From Archegozetes longisetosus (lineage: Eukaryota > Arthropoda > Arachnida > Sarcoptiformes > Trhypochthoniidae): DNA of 64,000 nucleotides. The position numbers and the translations under genes were made by a program. The first letter of the stretch is position 1. Every line of letters begins with the position of its first letter. The notes beneath the pieces were generated by a model. That model saw only the letters and a program-made list of their open reading frames with translations, did not search any database and was not told the DNA's origin. The stretch covers positions 8,687,129 through 8,751,128 of the forward strand of contig JAEMBT020000007.1 in NCBI GenBank assembly GCA_018873245.2, written 5' to 3'. This document shows, piece by piece, positions 13,487 through 26,800 of this stretch.

Positions 13487-16154
13487 TAAAGACCTACCAT
13501 TCATATCATTATAATATATTATTCTTATTTTTAATCATAAGTCCATTAACACGTCGTTTATTCTTCACATGTCAATATGTCTAACACATAGAGTTTAAGA
13601 ATTAAATTTCAGTCCAAACAGTCTTTTTGTTTTCAAAGTTTAGTTAAAGTCTTGAAAAGTTGAAATTAAAAAAAACTTTTATGATCTCTTTAGATCTCTA
13701 TCTACAAACTAACATAAATATAAATTTTAGAACTTATATTTAGCTTGAATAATTTGTATATTACTTTCAAATACACATGTTTTATATGATTCGTTTTTAA
13801 CTCAATCTTTCATTTTGTAAATTTCAAAACATTAAATTTAGTTTTAGTTCATTCTAATACCCAATAACAAGAATGAATAGTCCAGAGATTTAATTATGAA
13901 AATATTTTCAATTAATATTTTATTTTGAAGTTTTGATTTTATCTAACTAAACTTTTTTGATTTAATAGCTTTTCATATAAATAAGAATTTAAATTGTATG
14001 AAAATAAGTGCCATATTGTAACTTAGTTTATAAGTTCTAAACAAAAATTGTGTTAACAGTCAAATAAATGTCAAACAGATTATTATTTGCAAAACTGATT
14101 CAATCAAACAGATGAAAATGAGTTGTGGAGGAACAGAAGAAACAAAGTTCAATCGAGTTATAATGGATGAAAAGCATAAGTTGGACTGAGACTGAGAAGT
14201 GGTTGGAATACGATATGAGCTGAGAGTTGATATTTTAATGTTGATTCATAGCGCACAACTATCTCAATTAAGAGAATCCATCTATTATATCATAGGCAGA
14301 TCAGGGCCCTAAAAGATAAAATGCAGTTTTACCTCCGAGGCAATACCGCGCCAAAGGGTGGGTTCTTAAATCCGGGATCCCCTGTTGGGATACTCTCAGG
14401 CACTCAATTCAATCGGTCCTCAGGTGGATGTTTATTTGCCACCATAGTTGGAAAATAATTGCAACTAAAATAAAATATCACTCAATAGGCTTATGATTGC
14501 AGAAAGTATTTGAGTTCTAAACATATTGGTTTGTTCGTGAACTAGCGCACCAGTTCTTGCAATCAAAGTTTAGGATTCAATGAATGCAACTTAAATTAGA
14601 TCGATAGCAAAGTATTGGTCAGAAGACAGACTTGTTTATTAAATATGCCAAGTAGTTTAAAGTATATTAAAGAGTATTAAAGAGGATTTGTGGTGCAATA
14701 CTTGGGTGTAGTTGAGGTTATGTCATTTTGGTTTGTAAGGATTTTTTGCATTTGATAGTGGGTAGAAAATAGAATTAGCCTAAGAGGAGCTTTTAGCAAA
14801 TCCATAGAAATAACATACAAGTATACTGTACTGCATTCTCACCTTAAGGCATTCACCAATGAGCAAATGCATTAAGAACCAGCTGTATAAAAACTGCAAA
14901 CTTGCCGAGCATTATAGCTTTCATAGCCCCAGGCATGATTTTGGGTGAGGTCCTTAAAAAACTAAAACACGAAACTTTCAAACGCCTTAAGGAAAACGCA
15001 TTGTTCACTGGGCGAACTCACGATTCAGCACGATTTGAATGCTGTGTAAATGAAAGCCTTCTTTTTGGAAATAGCTCTAGTCTTGAGAAGTTTCGTTCGA
15101 GCCATATATCTGGATTTGGCGATAATTATTTTCCTCATAGAACGGTAAATCGCAATCAAACATCTCCTATACGTCCTACACATACGCACTTTCTGCATCT
15201 TATTAATCTAATCTTTCAATCTATTCATTCCTATGATTCATTTCAGCTCAATTACCTCATCGGTAAACGCCAAGATTCTACTCTGACCCTAAAGGTTAAA
15301 TCAGTAATAAAGTCAAATTTAAAGTTCTAGAAACATTTCTATTCATCAAAAGAGTCCGAAAGTTTGAAATTGTGCTCATGAGAAAATAGTTTCATTTGTA
15401 CAGACGGGATAATAGGAGTGTGTCTCAGCTTATTGGCAATAATTGATAAGAATGCGTCAAAGTATCAAATGAACATTTTGAAAATGATAACACTTTTTCA
15501 CTCATACTCTGACGCACTCTTATCGGTTATTTCCAAACGCACTCTGACTGTACAGTAAATTATAGCAATAATAACTTTAATGTTATAAAATGGATCAATT
15601 GATTCAATTGAATGAATTGTGTATAATAACTCGTACTTGAACGACAATTACGATGTGATATGACTTTCGGGGTCCAGCTCTTATGAATCGCGATTAATAT
15701 AAAGATCAGGAGCTGTAAGACTAACTTATAGCAAGAAAAGAACAGAACCAAAAGTGGTTTCATCTTAATTTCGCTTTGAATTAAGAAGTACAAGTTACAT
15801 TGTTCGAAGTCCGTACTTTTCAAAGTCATACTCTTTTGAAAGCTTAAGAGCTTCATGCTTTAGATCAAACTGACTTTAAGCTGTAATAGTCAAAAATAAG
15901 TTCAAAGATTTGTCTAACAACATGTTAGCTTTCGTGCAAATCTGTTGATTACTATTTGACATAAATTTATTATAAGAAAAACTGATTTTCAAGTGAAACA
16001 CTCGTAAAAAATTTAGGAGAGATTAGAAGATAATAGAAATTGATGGAGAGTTAGGGACAAATCAAAAGTGGCATCTAGTGAGCTAAACTTATTTCAAAAT
16101 CAGATGACGTCTAATATTATTGAAGTTTGAAATACGAGTCAGTCCCTCAACAAA
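13487..16154. other. Intergenic, one doubtful ORF
   Basis: AT-rich sequence. A 3' end of the KCTD transcript probably occupies its start. Around 14300-14420 lies a short, more GC-rich stretch without recognised coding or RNA structure. A plus-strand ORF runs from the ATG at 14935 to 15330 (131 codons). It has no recognisable motif, and its ending is low in structure, so I do not call it a gene. Confidence 0.45.
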
Positions 16155-16730
16155 ATGTTGTCCACAAAATCACTTATTCTGTTAAGACTCAACAGATTAT
16201 GTGTTAATCGTGGACTGACCTCGTGCTGCAGTCAATTGGTTCAAATAAATATACCTAAAAGCAATCGGTTTGAAAATGTCAATCAAACCAACAAGACATT
16301 GACTCTCAATTTGATTGGTTTAAGACATTACAGCGATGGCAAAACTAAGAAACCAAATAAAGAGCCCGACTTGAAATTGCAATTTGTGGACGACATGCCG
16401 AGACTGACGCACACAGAACGGCTTAAGAGAATCATTCAGAATTACGGCATGACTGCGGTTGTCTTACACGTTGCTTTATCGTTGACATCACTAGGAATCT
16501 GGTATTCAATCATCTATTTTGGTGTAGACTTGCCAGCGCATTTCGATTTCGACAGATTCGGTCAAATGGGATCCAAAGTGATGGCAAGTTCGGGCACTTT
16601 TGCGGTAGCCTATGCCATACACAAGATGACAATGCCTGGCAGAGTTGCCTTAACCGTTGTCTCAACGCCAATTCTGGTGAATTGGCTCAGAAAGAAAGGT
16701 TTCATCAAAAAACCACATAAACATATATAA
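16155..16730 (+). CDS. FAM210B: FAM210B-like mitochondrial DUF1279 protein
   Basis: Single-exon ORF, 191 aa; human FAM210B is about the same length. The N-terminal 60 residues are rich in Arg, Leu and Ser with almost no acids (MLSTKSLILLRLNRLCVNRG), as in a mitochondrial presequence, ending near LRHYSDGK. The DUF1279 domain covers about residues 82-180: LTHTERLKRIIQNYGMTAVV, a hydrophobic helix VVLHVALSLTSLGIWYSI, GVDLPAHF, then SSGTFAVAYAIHKM and RVALTVVSTPILVNWLRKKG. FAM210 proteins are inner-membrane mitochondrial proteins affecting mitochondrial metabolism and translation. It ends soon after DUF1279, like FAM210B, and lacks the C-terminal coiled coil of FAM210A. It faces the PIP4P gene tail to tail. 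Confidence 0.9.
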   Translation: MLSTKSLILLRLNRLCVNRGLTSCCSQLVQINIPKSNRFENVNQTNKTLTLNLIGLRHYSDGKTKKPNKEPDLKLQFVDDMPRLTHTERLKRIIQNYGMTAVVLHVALSLTSLGIWYSIIYFGVDLPAHFDFDRFGQMGSKVMASSGTFAVAYAIHKMTMPGRVALTVVSTPILVNWLRKKGFIKKPHKHI

Positions 16731-16740
16731 GTTTGTGTAA

Positions 16741-17932
16741 TTTTGCCAATCAGTCGTTTTTTATTGTTTCCGTTGAACGTTTTATCCTCAAATCAAGAAA
16801 TAACTGATCAAGTTAAGATTAAGATATAATTTATTGTACAAGTTATAAAATAGCAAATAAGAAACTTTGTATAGTTTTCGATATAATTTTTTACTATTAT
16901 AATAGTACTAATATAATAATAATAATAATAATGATTTAATAAAGTATAGTATAGATGACATCTATTTCAAACTTGTCAAACATAGTTTGTGACACATCTA
17001 CTGTATTAAGTGAATCAGGAAAATTTTATTAACTGTTAAGTTAGCCCAAGTGCTCTAAAACATCATTTCTTAATTTAACAATCTTGTTATGTTCAAGTTA
17101 TTTCCGGGAATTTGTTAAAATTTTCTTCTCGAAATTAGAGAAATCTACTTTGCGTTTAGAAAATAAAATTCATTCAATGATTGAGTTCGGATCTAATGCT
17201 CAAATTTAAAATCAAACGCACTTAAAACTAATAAAAAACCTTAAGCTTAATTATTTAACGGAAACTCAAATGGTATATAAATGGTAATATATGACTCAAA
17301 CACTAATAAACAATTTTGATCAATTAATACTGTATTGAAAGGGAGTCATATGTTTATAAATGATTATCAGGTTCAGAAAACACTTGAAGGGTTAACTCTG
17401 CATAGTACCCAGGTCATTCAGAAAGTTTTAAAATGCAAGCGCCCTAGTGCGTAAAAATTAAACTCGAGTCGATCATTTAGCTAGTCAATATTTCACAACT
17501 AAAACTTGTCATTTTCATCAAGATCGTATCAATAGTTTTGATTTTATGATAATTTAAACTCTATGACTCAACAATTTTCCGAGTGTGCACTCGATCGAGA
17601 TCCACTATAAAATTCGGAAAGTTGTGCTGACTCGGAGAGTTGGAATTGTCACAAAATCACTGATTTTAGGTTTGAAATAATTACTTGTTAAATGATCAGC
17701 TCGGGCTCAATTTTTGTCTGCTAAGACGCTTGCACTTTAAAACTTTTTGAACAGCCCAGTATTTAAGCAACAATTTATGTTAACAAAGCGAAACGACATT
17801 TTCTAAAATCTTTGTAAAGAGATAAATCGTTAACTGAGTAATGTTTGAATAACGGAATGCCATTAGGTTAACAGATATTAGTAAATGAAATGGCGCTTAT
17901 TTTCAATTAAGATTAATAGAAGAGTTGGTCAG
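16741..17932. other. Convergent intergenic spacer
   Basis: Spacer between the 3' ends of the FAM210B and PIP4P genes. Both 3' UTRs probably lie here. Nothing else is recognised apart from a trinucleotide repeat near 16.9 kb. Confidence 0.6.
16910..16932. repeat. (ATA)n microsatellite
   Basis: About seven tandem ATA units in the 3' flank of the FAM210B gene. Confidence 0.85.
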
Positions 17933-18969
17933 TTATGTGGAGCTATCAATAAGACTGATTTTCATTGTAAAGTAATGAATAGCACGAACAAAAAGTAGTA
18001 GACAAATTAAACTGAATATAACATCTAAAGCAATTAGACCGCGGGACCCACTATTGATCACTTTTAGCGTACCAAAAATTACACCTAAAGATATAGCTAA
18101 AAAGATAACCGCCAACACCAGGAAAACTACACCTCGCGTCCGCGCAAATTCTCTGCCAACTGAAGACAACCTTCGACAGTGCGGACAACGCGCCAAATTG
18201 TTTTGCAACGTATTGAACAAAAACGATTCATGACAATGACCACAAATAACACGACACAAGCCTGGTGTAGGAGCCATTGATGGACCCGTCGTGTTAGTCA
18301 CCGTCTGACCAACTGATAGATTGATTATCCTCTTGCTTTAAATAAAAATAAACAGAACTTCAAAACCAGTTGATATTGATTAAAACAAAAAAGGTTACCA
18401 TTGAGGTCTCGGACATGCGATTCTTTGAGCGGTTGCTTTGCAAACAAGAAGACAATTACAAGGACACCGAACATATTTCTTACCACTCGGAGCATTTTTG
18501 ATAGGCTATTGGTAAGAATGAATGATTAAAATTGACAACCAATAGACTGTTGATTAAACTGACCGTGGCTTCGTTACAATTATCACATTTGACGACGTGT
18601 TGATCCCTCTTGCCACTTACGTCAATCATCGATCCACAGACACGACATGCAACCATTGGGACACCACCAGAGAGTGACGCGCTATAGGGAGGTGGCAACT
18701 CATCAGGTCCTATGGCTGGAACCGTTACGTAAGATTCACTAAAAGGAGAGTTATTCACTAAAACAAAAATAAAAATAAAATATTATTTCTATTATATTAA
18801 CAATCAATATATGATAGAATCGATTGAAGCGATTGTTTAATTGATTACAATTGCTAGGGAAATGTCCATTTGATGGACTATACGTTGAAGTCGACGGACC
18901 AGCACCTGAAGAGTAAAAGTCACTACCAATCAGTGGCGATCGTTCGTCCGATGTCCTCGATGATGACAT
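17933..18969 (-). CDS. PIP4P1: PIP4P (TMEM55) phosphatidylinositol-4,5-bisphosphate 4-phosphatase
   Basis: Four exons, in coding order: 18849-18969, 18564-18757, 18399-18505 and 17933-18335. Introns are 91, 58 and 63 bp, all GT-AG, and the joined frame gives 274 aa. Features in order: an early ERSPL motif (RSDERSPL in human-like position), a Pro-rich ELPPPYS segment, a Cys-rich domain with [30 protein letters not shown] and [14 protein letters not shown], then CKATAQR at about 127-133. That is the CX5R signature proposed as the phosphatase site. [19 protein letters not shown] and two membrane helices (about 210-231 and 241-259) complete it. Family members sit in late endosome/lysosome membranes, and TMEM55B recruits JIP4 for lysosome positioning; whether they are true phosphatases has been questioned. 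Third-exon joins restore the conserved PRPQCKRIINL. Confidence 0.95.
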
Positions 18970-19675
18970 TTTTATTAAATGTTTTTAAATGATTTGTTTA
19001 TTTAATCTGTTGATGTCATAAATGCTGAGTTCACTTGAAATAAGAGAATGTATTTGACAATAAAACGTCACATCATATGATCTTTTGATCGTTTACATTA
19101 AATCAAATCAATTTGAAAACATTTCTAATCAACTCGAAGTTTTGTTACTTTTATCTCTGCTTTTGCGCTGTTAAACGTATGGAAAAGTCATAAATTGACT
19201 GATGCTATAAAGACTTGCTTTTGAACGACTCTGAGTCAAATGAGTTTAGTATTTATGATACAAGAGATGGCATTTTTGACTCTGCCATATAGTCGCCAAA
19301 CTTTTCCAATTGCTAACCATGAATATTAATTAGTTTGTTAGTTAAACTAGTTTTAATCATTAAGTTTGTCTGATTCAGGTTTTGAACGCTTCATACGTAA
19401 ATCCCAGTTTCAGGTTTAATCCCAAACTTTTACTAAGAACTTCACAAAAATTTGATTAAAACTTTACAAAACTTTATTAAAACTTTGAGTTTTTGATTTG
19501 AGTGTACATCAAATTAAGATAAATTACATTAAATTAAGTCTATTTGACAAGTCAAATGCATTACCGCAGGAAAAATCAAATTATATCTAAATGTTAAACC
19601 AATTTTACAAAAAGCAAATCATAATATAATTAATCCTAATTAAAGTAATTATAATTGAAATAAATCAAAATGATT

Positions 19676-20257
19676 CTAACTCTTTGTTGTTCGCTTTTTA
19701 CTCTTATTTATTCCCTTCAAAACTCGCAAATCATTGAGTAAAACAACTTTTTCGGCATAAACTTTGTTTCTGTGGTCGATTTGAAGTTTGAGCTGACTTT
19801 GTAATAGTTTAATATTATTAATCAGTTTAATTAATTGAAGATATTTTGCATTCTTTTGAATACGATCTCTAACGAGTTGTTCCTTTGTTTGTCTCAAAGC
19901 CATAATTTCAGATTTGACATCAATTTCTTGATTATTTCTCAAATAATTATCAACCATTTTATGCAAATTTTGTGCCGATTTCTCGATTCCTCTAATGTTT
20001 GACTCATTAAAAGCGAATAAACTGTTGATTGCAATGCATTTATTGGCCAATAATTGGTTAGTTTCGACAAGATTTTGCTTAACTGAGATATTAGTTGACT
20101 TGTTACGAATTTCATCAATCGATTGAGTGATTTGAGAATCAAAATTAGTTTGACTTAAACTAAACAAATCGTAAGAATGAACTGACTTTTGATTTAGCTT
20201 CGACTGGTTTCGCGATAATTGTTGTTCGCTTTCAGTCAAATATTGTATTAATTCCAT
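19676..20257 (-). CDS. Unrecognised small coiled-coil protein
   Basis: Single-exon ORF of 193 aa starting MELIQYLTESEQQL. It is rich in Asn, Gln, Lys, Leu and Ile and looks helical throughout. Heptad-like segments run at about residues 55-75, 85-110 and 115-180, and the tail is basic (KGINKSKKRTTKS). There is no signal peptide, membrane segment or metal site. The pattern fits a small kinetochore, cilium or centriole subunit, but no family signature is recognisable, so no function is given. It is about 700 bp upstream of the PIP4P gene, in the same orientation. Confidence 0.6.
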   Translation of the reverse strand: MELIQYLTESEQQLSRNQSKLNQKSVHSYDLFSLSQTNFDSQITQSIDEIRNKSTNISVKQNLVETNQLLANKCIAINSLFAFNESNIRGIEKSAQNLHKMVDNYLRNNQEIDVKSEIMALRQTKEQLVRDRIQKNAKYLQLIKLINNIKLLQSQLKLQIDHRNKVYAEKVVLLNDLRVLKGINKSKKRTTKS

Positions 20258-23200
20258 TACTAATCACTTAAGTTAATAGCAATACAAATATGAAATATAA
20301 CTACGATTAAACGGTAAAAATGTGTTCACTTTAGGTAAATAATTATAGGGTTTTGGAAACAAAACTAATACAAACGCATTAAAATGACGCATTACATTAA
20401 AGTATGGTTAATTCTCACATTGAATTTTTACAATTTTTTACAATTTACAGTCTTTCGGAAAGTTCATACGTTTTTCCAAACTACAAAAGTTTCATTGATT
20501 AAAAGTCTAGTCTAAAAAAGCAAACTCTCATTTCATATTAGTGTCGAATAATTAAATGTTGCTTTCATGTGATGAAAGACAATTTTTGCAAATGTTCGTA
20601 TTCTTCATAATGAAGTCCTACATATGAGTTGATTCAATTTAAATAAAAATACAATCGAGGTGTCAATTATTGAAAAAATGTTAATTAGGATTATCAGTAC
20701 GAGTGAATTGTTTTGAGAAAAATGTTTAACATCCTTTAAGAGTTAGATCGAGTTATGAATATTGGCATAAATTTTGGTGGTGTTTCAACCATAACGGTAG
20801 TTTGGGTCGAGTTAAACAATTGGAACTGGTGTATAAGAGTATGGGAAAAAATGAGTACACAAGAGATACAAAGTGAAGCTTTGCATTGAAAAATAAAACA
20901 ACAACAATAATTATTGTATTTCGATAAAGGCTATCCATCAAAATAAAAATATCCCCATTAGTTTGATTTGAAGCGAACCAATTGATGACGCAATACAAAA
21001 AGTCCCCGTTTCGTAAGCCTGATGGCCCCCAAACACCTGCAAACCCCTCCTCAGCTATAAACAGGTTGAACAGGTAAGGCTTCAAATGGTGATCGTATAC
21101 ATAGAATGCAAACATTTTGCCTAAAGGGGATGACACGCTATAGTGAAGAACAAGTTTAAAGTTAGAAAAGTGAACAAAAACATCATAACAGTCTACTGAT
21201 GAGTGAGAATATGCCAGCGTTTTAACCATTTCGTAGAAATTGAACAGTTCTGTTGAACTACTAGTTGGGAAATTGGAGTTGAGATCATTGAATGATTATG
21301 TGCGTGAAAAAGAAATAAATAAGTGTATCACTGAAGTTGGCAAAGTTATTTTGCCCTAAATGTTGCTTAGTTTAATAGTTTAATAGTTTAATATTTTATT
21401 AATTATATAATCATTTATGTCAATTTTTAATCTTTATATTAATTTTCACTTGTATTTCATCGTAATTTTGACTGAATTGATAGAAAATATGATGAGTGAC
21501 TAAAAGTGAATGTGTTATTGAGCTTAAATTGAATTGGAATTATTGTGCGTATTATAAAGCATAATGGATTATCAGAACTATTAATCTACCTATTTTCTAC
21601 AGTAAGTTGTTCAAATCAATTTATAATGACAGTCACTATTCTTCATGCGTTCCTATAATCGTTATTATTATTACTGAAGTCTTGAGTTTTCAATTGAATT
21701 ACTCAAGGCTAACAATTAATACATGCGTTGAATATGAATGGCTAAGCCATGAATAGGTCTTCTATGAATTTTTAGTTTAATTTCATGCTCAATATTATGC
21801 GCCTTGGTTTGAAATTGACGCTATATTTTTACTCAAAAATGTGTTTGCTTTCAATTAAATCAATCGTTTGGGAAAAGCTTATAAAAAATATTACTATCAA
21901 GTTGCATATACGAGTAGTAACTAATTGCTGTTTAAATTAATCCTTAGCTTTGTTTCTATCACATTATTGATTTCGATTCTAAGAACATATTTATTGACAA
22001 ACTTAATATTTTATTATTTGCACAATACTTGTAGATAATCTTAATTTTAGTGCTCTTATCGCACGGGTATTAAAGTTTGATTTGACGAGAAACTAATAAT
22101 TTAGATGAAAATAGTAGATAATATGATAGAAACATGAGCATGATTTGAAATTGAAAATTCATAAAGTTATAACACTATTGAGTGTCTTATGGCAATATGA
22201 GAGAACTAGTATGACTAATTTATTGAAACACCAAAGTAGTCACTACTTTCAAGTACGACAAGATTTAGCATAATCTCATAAGTATCTAAACATGCGATAA
22301 CACAAACTAGAATTTCCATTTTGAATATATATATTCTTAATGATAAGCTGTGATTCCCGGAAACTTTATTTCACAGATAGAATAGCAAATGAACTTTTTA
22401 AAAGCTCGTAAACGTTTAGCTGGAGTGGAAAGCAAGGTTTAAAGTAGTTTAAAAATTGAATTTGAAAAACATAAAAACCCACTTATGTCTGACTCGTGCC
22501 GATTCATTGATTTTAGTTTCGGTTGGTATAACTTGCCAGTTATGCCTTAATTACTGTTTCTTACCTTATAGATCAAGTAATACTTTGAATTTTAGGCACA
22601 TTTTTCAATTTATTAGCTCAAACATTTGTTGAGTTATCACTTAATAAACAACGTTTTCCATAAACTAAAGTGTTTGTGTAAGTTTAGTGTCATTGCTTTT
22701 AATGCTGTATGCGATTGTTAATTAAGATAGAAAATTGTCTAATAGATAGAAAAACTCGTTGAGAAGGTTTTGAAATTTTCACGATTCTACTTTGTTATCT
22801 GATGTATTAATAGTACAAACAATTGACGAAGGCTTCTATTAACAATACCTAATGCTTTCCTAAAGATGTTTCAAACAGAAGTTTGACGAGAAACGTCACA
22901 AAACCTTTTCAGAAAACTAATAGTTTGAAAAGCATATATAAAGGTTAGAAAATCATTTTAGGTGAATAGTTATGTCAATTTTGTATTTATGCGTTCTCTT
23001 GCCACCATCTATAGTACAATCAAGTATTTGGTATTAACTGAACAATAGCTTTTCAATTTTAATTAGTTAGATATTGAAAGTCAAACCAAAAACAACACCT
23101 TCTTATTCTGCATTTAAATGAATGGCTTAAGTCTTGTAATTTAGTGAACAATCCATGAGAGGCGTATATTATGAGAACATTTTTAAAGTTGAAAGAAATA

Positions 23201-23823
23201 AAAAGGTTTAAACGGGGAAAGCGTGATAAATGAAAAATGAATGAGTCAGAGACAGTCATAAAGCGATAAATGTGATGAATGGAAAGCGTTATCACAAATG
23301 TAAATATATCGGTCAAGTGCAGAATGTTTGTCATTAGTGAGATTTGCATTGAAGAGTGACATTTTTGCCTTTTCCCAAATAATGCCCACTTAAAGTCCAT
23401 ACTTAATTAAAAGCAACTCCCACTTTCAACTACTTCCACTCATTATTGTCACTCTTGTAGAACTTAGTTTCACTTGAAATAGAAGTTATGGTTTGATAAC
23501 TTGTTCCCATAGGTTTTAGTTAAGAGACAGTTCTGGTCACTTATGCCAATTAAGTTAAACTAAAGTAATTTGATTTTTCAGCGTGCTTATGCTACTCAAA
23601 CTTATCTTACGCAACAGGTTTTTATGGAACTTAAGCTCATTTTTTAAGACTAATTTCTATCTTTTTACACATATTTCAATAAATTTGATTAAATTTAACA
23701 TTTTTTCGAAACAGATATAATCGAATTTAAGAGATCATAAGCAATTGTGAATATGAGAACACATAACATCCTCAATTGCAAGCATTGACCTCTGACCCAA
23801 TTCAAGCGAGCTCTATTTCACAT
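20258..23823. other. Intergenic, includes one long unexplained ORF
   Basis: AT-rich spacer upstream of the Toll gene. Apart from the minus-strand ORF at 20753-21229, listed separately, no coding segment or RNA gene is recognised. The Toll promoter and any 5' UTR exon should lie toward its right end. Confidence 0.5.
20753..21229 (-). CDS. Long ORF of uncertain status
   Basis: Uninterrupted ATG-initiated frame of 158 codons in DNA where stops are frequent. The middle part (about residues 35-95) is less AT-biased than its surroundings and reads like folded protein, with segments such as GKMFAFYVYDHHLKPYLF and GVWGPSGLRNGDFL. The C-terminal 50 residues are hydrophobic and low in complexity. I recognise no domain. 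It could be an exon of an unmodelled gene, a relic or a chance frame. Confidence 0.25.
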   Translation of the reverse strand: MVKTLAYSHSSVDCYDVFVHFSNFKLVLHYSVSSPLGKMFAFYVYDHHLKPYLFNLFIAEEGFAGVWGPSGLRNGDFLYCVINWFASNQTNGDIFILMDSLYRNTIIIVVVLFFNAKLHFVSLVYSFFPILLYTSSNCLTRPKLPLWLKHHQNLCQYS

Positions 23824-23868
23824 ATGAGAAGCTCAATTGTGTGTTTCATGATTGGATTGCAACTAAAA

Positions 23869-26800
23869 ATGACGTTAAAAGCAAACAAAAAGGGGCAAAA
23901 CAAATGCTCAACATCATCATCAGGATTATTAATATTTATAAGTATTTTGATTATATGGATATCATCAGCAGAGAGTTTCGCTTCATGTCCATCGGAACAA
24001 CTCATCAGCTCATTAGTTAGAGGAGCAGGAGCAGAAGGCAATAAGAGTAATTGTGATTGTAGTCAAATACAAGAAGGTGGTTGGGTTATTACCTGCTTCA
24101 CTTCGGACACTGAGGACACTTTGAAGACTGAACCGCCTGAACTAGAATTCGTTGATCAGTTCAATGTACTCGCTCATGCTTTCATCATCAGATATGAAAT
24201 CGGACGTCAAGTCAAAATTGATTGTGATAACGGAGCACCACTTTTCAGACCAGCTCTCTTTCAAGGTTTGTAGCCAACATTTGTAAATATTTACTCTTTT
24301 TGCTCAACTTATCATTTTATCCCATTTTTTCAGTACATATTTCAGTATTGAAGGAAAGCTTAGCTTAAAACTCATTTGTCAGACTTTTATCTTATTGGAA
24401 ACTATGAGTTGTGTTATTTGAAACTATGAGAAAACATTTGAATCGTAGCGACAAAGCATTGTCATTGAGGCATAACTAGTGGAAGCAGCAGAACTAAAAG
24501 TCAAACTTGAATTAACAGAAAGCTGTTGAAATGCATTGACACATTGATTGTTTTTTTTACGATACAATGCATCTAAGTTGTAGATTTTCGAAAAGCTAGT
24601 CACTTAGCTGTTACGCATCTATTTAGCTTTGAATGTTTGCTTATAATAACTGATTAGGCGTCATTCACCTCATCAATACTGTACAAATTTTCCCACAATC
24701 TATTACTTTCCACATAAACTACTCTTTGTTGACTAGTTTTTCGGCAACTTTTTCAATAAGGTTTTACTTAACGAACCGCAGAGCCATTCCTCAAATTAGA
24801 CGAGTTACATGCAAAACAAAAATAGAATATTAATACTACTGAAAAGATGACATGTATTAGTACGTAATGGTGTAATAACAATTATGATAATCTATTTTTA
24901 GGATTTGGAATCGAGTCGATTGACTCATTCAGTTTTTCGAACTGTCCATTGCCGGAATCATTACCACTAAGTGTTATCTTACACCGCACCTCATCAATTC
25001 AAGCCATTAGTTTGGCATCAACAAACAATTCAGAATCATCAACAAACGATCGAAATTACAAAACACGAGAAGAACCAGAAATAAGTAAAGTTCGATCGCT
25101 ATCAATACTATCTAAAGAGTCAGTAAGTGGTCGACAACTGAATAATTTGTTGACGGGTTTAGAATCATTAGAGCAGTTAAAGTTGTCTCAATTGAAGCTG
25201 AATGACATTGCCAATTTGACAGCAACGACGCTCTCAGACGCATCTGAGGAACTAATTGGTGTCGATAACCAAACCAAACCCCTTAAGTTAAATAAAAACA
25301 GTGATTTAGTCTTAGACCAAAATATCTTAAACTTTGGCCAAAATTTTCCTAATCTCAAAGTATTGATACTACAATCATTTATCACTGAATTAGTTCCGGG
25401 ATTATTGTTTTCGATGTTGAATGGTTTAAATAAATTAGAATATTTAGAATTAGGTTCGAATAATTTGGCGTCACTTCCAGAGACGAGCTTTTCATACTCT
25501 GGAAATACATTAAGAAAGTTATACTTATATAGAAATTCATTAAATCATATAGATTTAAATGCTTTCGCAAATTTGACTCGACTCGAAATATTAGACTTAT
25601 CTCACAATCAAATATCACACTTATCTCCTCTCATTCTGAAAGATCTGAAAAACTTAGTCTACTTTAGCGTCAAAAACAATTTATTATCAAAACTTCCTGA
25701 AAATCTGTTTGAATCAAAGACTAAACTGAGTTCTATAAACTTGAGCTATAATAGAAATTTAGTTAACTTTCCAGTTAATCTATTGAATGGTTTAGAGCGT
25801 TTGGCCAACTTTTCTGCTGCTTATTGTGGACTGACACACTTGAGTGAAAGTCCACAAATACTGTTCAGAAATGCGCCAAACCTTGAATCAATTGAACTTG
25901 AGGGCAATCTCATCCCTAATCTCACCATTAGTGGATTGTTTAGTGGAAATCCTAAACTCACTAAATTAGACCTTTCTTTCAATAACATCTCGAAAATGAG
26001 TCGCGATATCTTTAACTCGAATTCTTCGCGAATTGTTGAGCTTAATCTGTATGGGAATAAAATAGAAAGTTTGCCGGAGAACTTATTTTCTCAGTTACGA
26101 AGTTTAAGGAAATTGAATTTTGGACATAACAAATTGCGTGAAACATCTCATAACTTATTTCTGCCACTTCAAAACTTAGAAGAACTCAATTTAAGTAAAA
26201 ATAAAATCACAACAATCAATACTAAGCAAAATCTGATCCCATTTGGATTGGGACCCAAATTACGAACAGTTAATTTAGCTAATAATGAGTTATCAGATTT
26301 TGATTCAGACTTTTATTCAATAGATTGGAGTTTGTATTTAAATATTGCGGAACTAGATCTCAGATATAATAAGTTTGCCGGCAAACTTCGTGTGCCAATA
26401 TTTAGTTCTTCAATCGCGCCAATCATTAACTTAGACTTAAGTTCAAATAAGTTCACTCGAGTAGACGTAGAAAGCATAATAAACTACGAACTGATATCAC
26501 TTGATAAAAACAATAGCGAATTAAGTGTTGGTGAGAGTAGACGGACTCGAGATAGCACCTCAATTAAGACTAATATATGGGAAACGCATATAAGGCTTGA
26601 TAATAACCCTATTAATTGCGATTGTTTTCTCGAGCCATTCCTTAATTATACCAAAAGCACTTCATTGAGTCCCTCGTATCCCAGCAGGTCTCCAGAAACA
26701 ATATACCGCAGAACTATTTTCTTGCTTGACTCCACCAACGAGTTGCTATGTGACAAACCAGATAGTCTGAAAAACCATCCGTTAGACAGTTTGGAACTAT

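Noticed and set aside
14300..14420. GC-richer stretch considered as tRNA or 5S rRNA
   Set aside because: No B-box, cloverleaf or 5S core sequence could be found. The same search found no tRNA elsewhere in the window.
14902..15330. 142-codon plus-strand ORF
   Set aside because: Non-ATG start, no motif, and a second half that looks random. Kept only as a remark in the intergenic entry.
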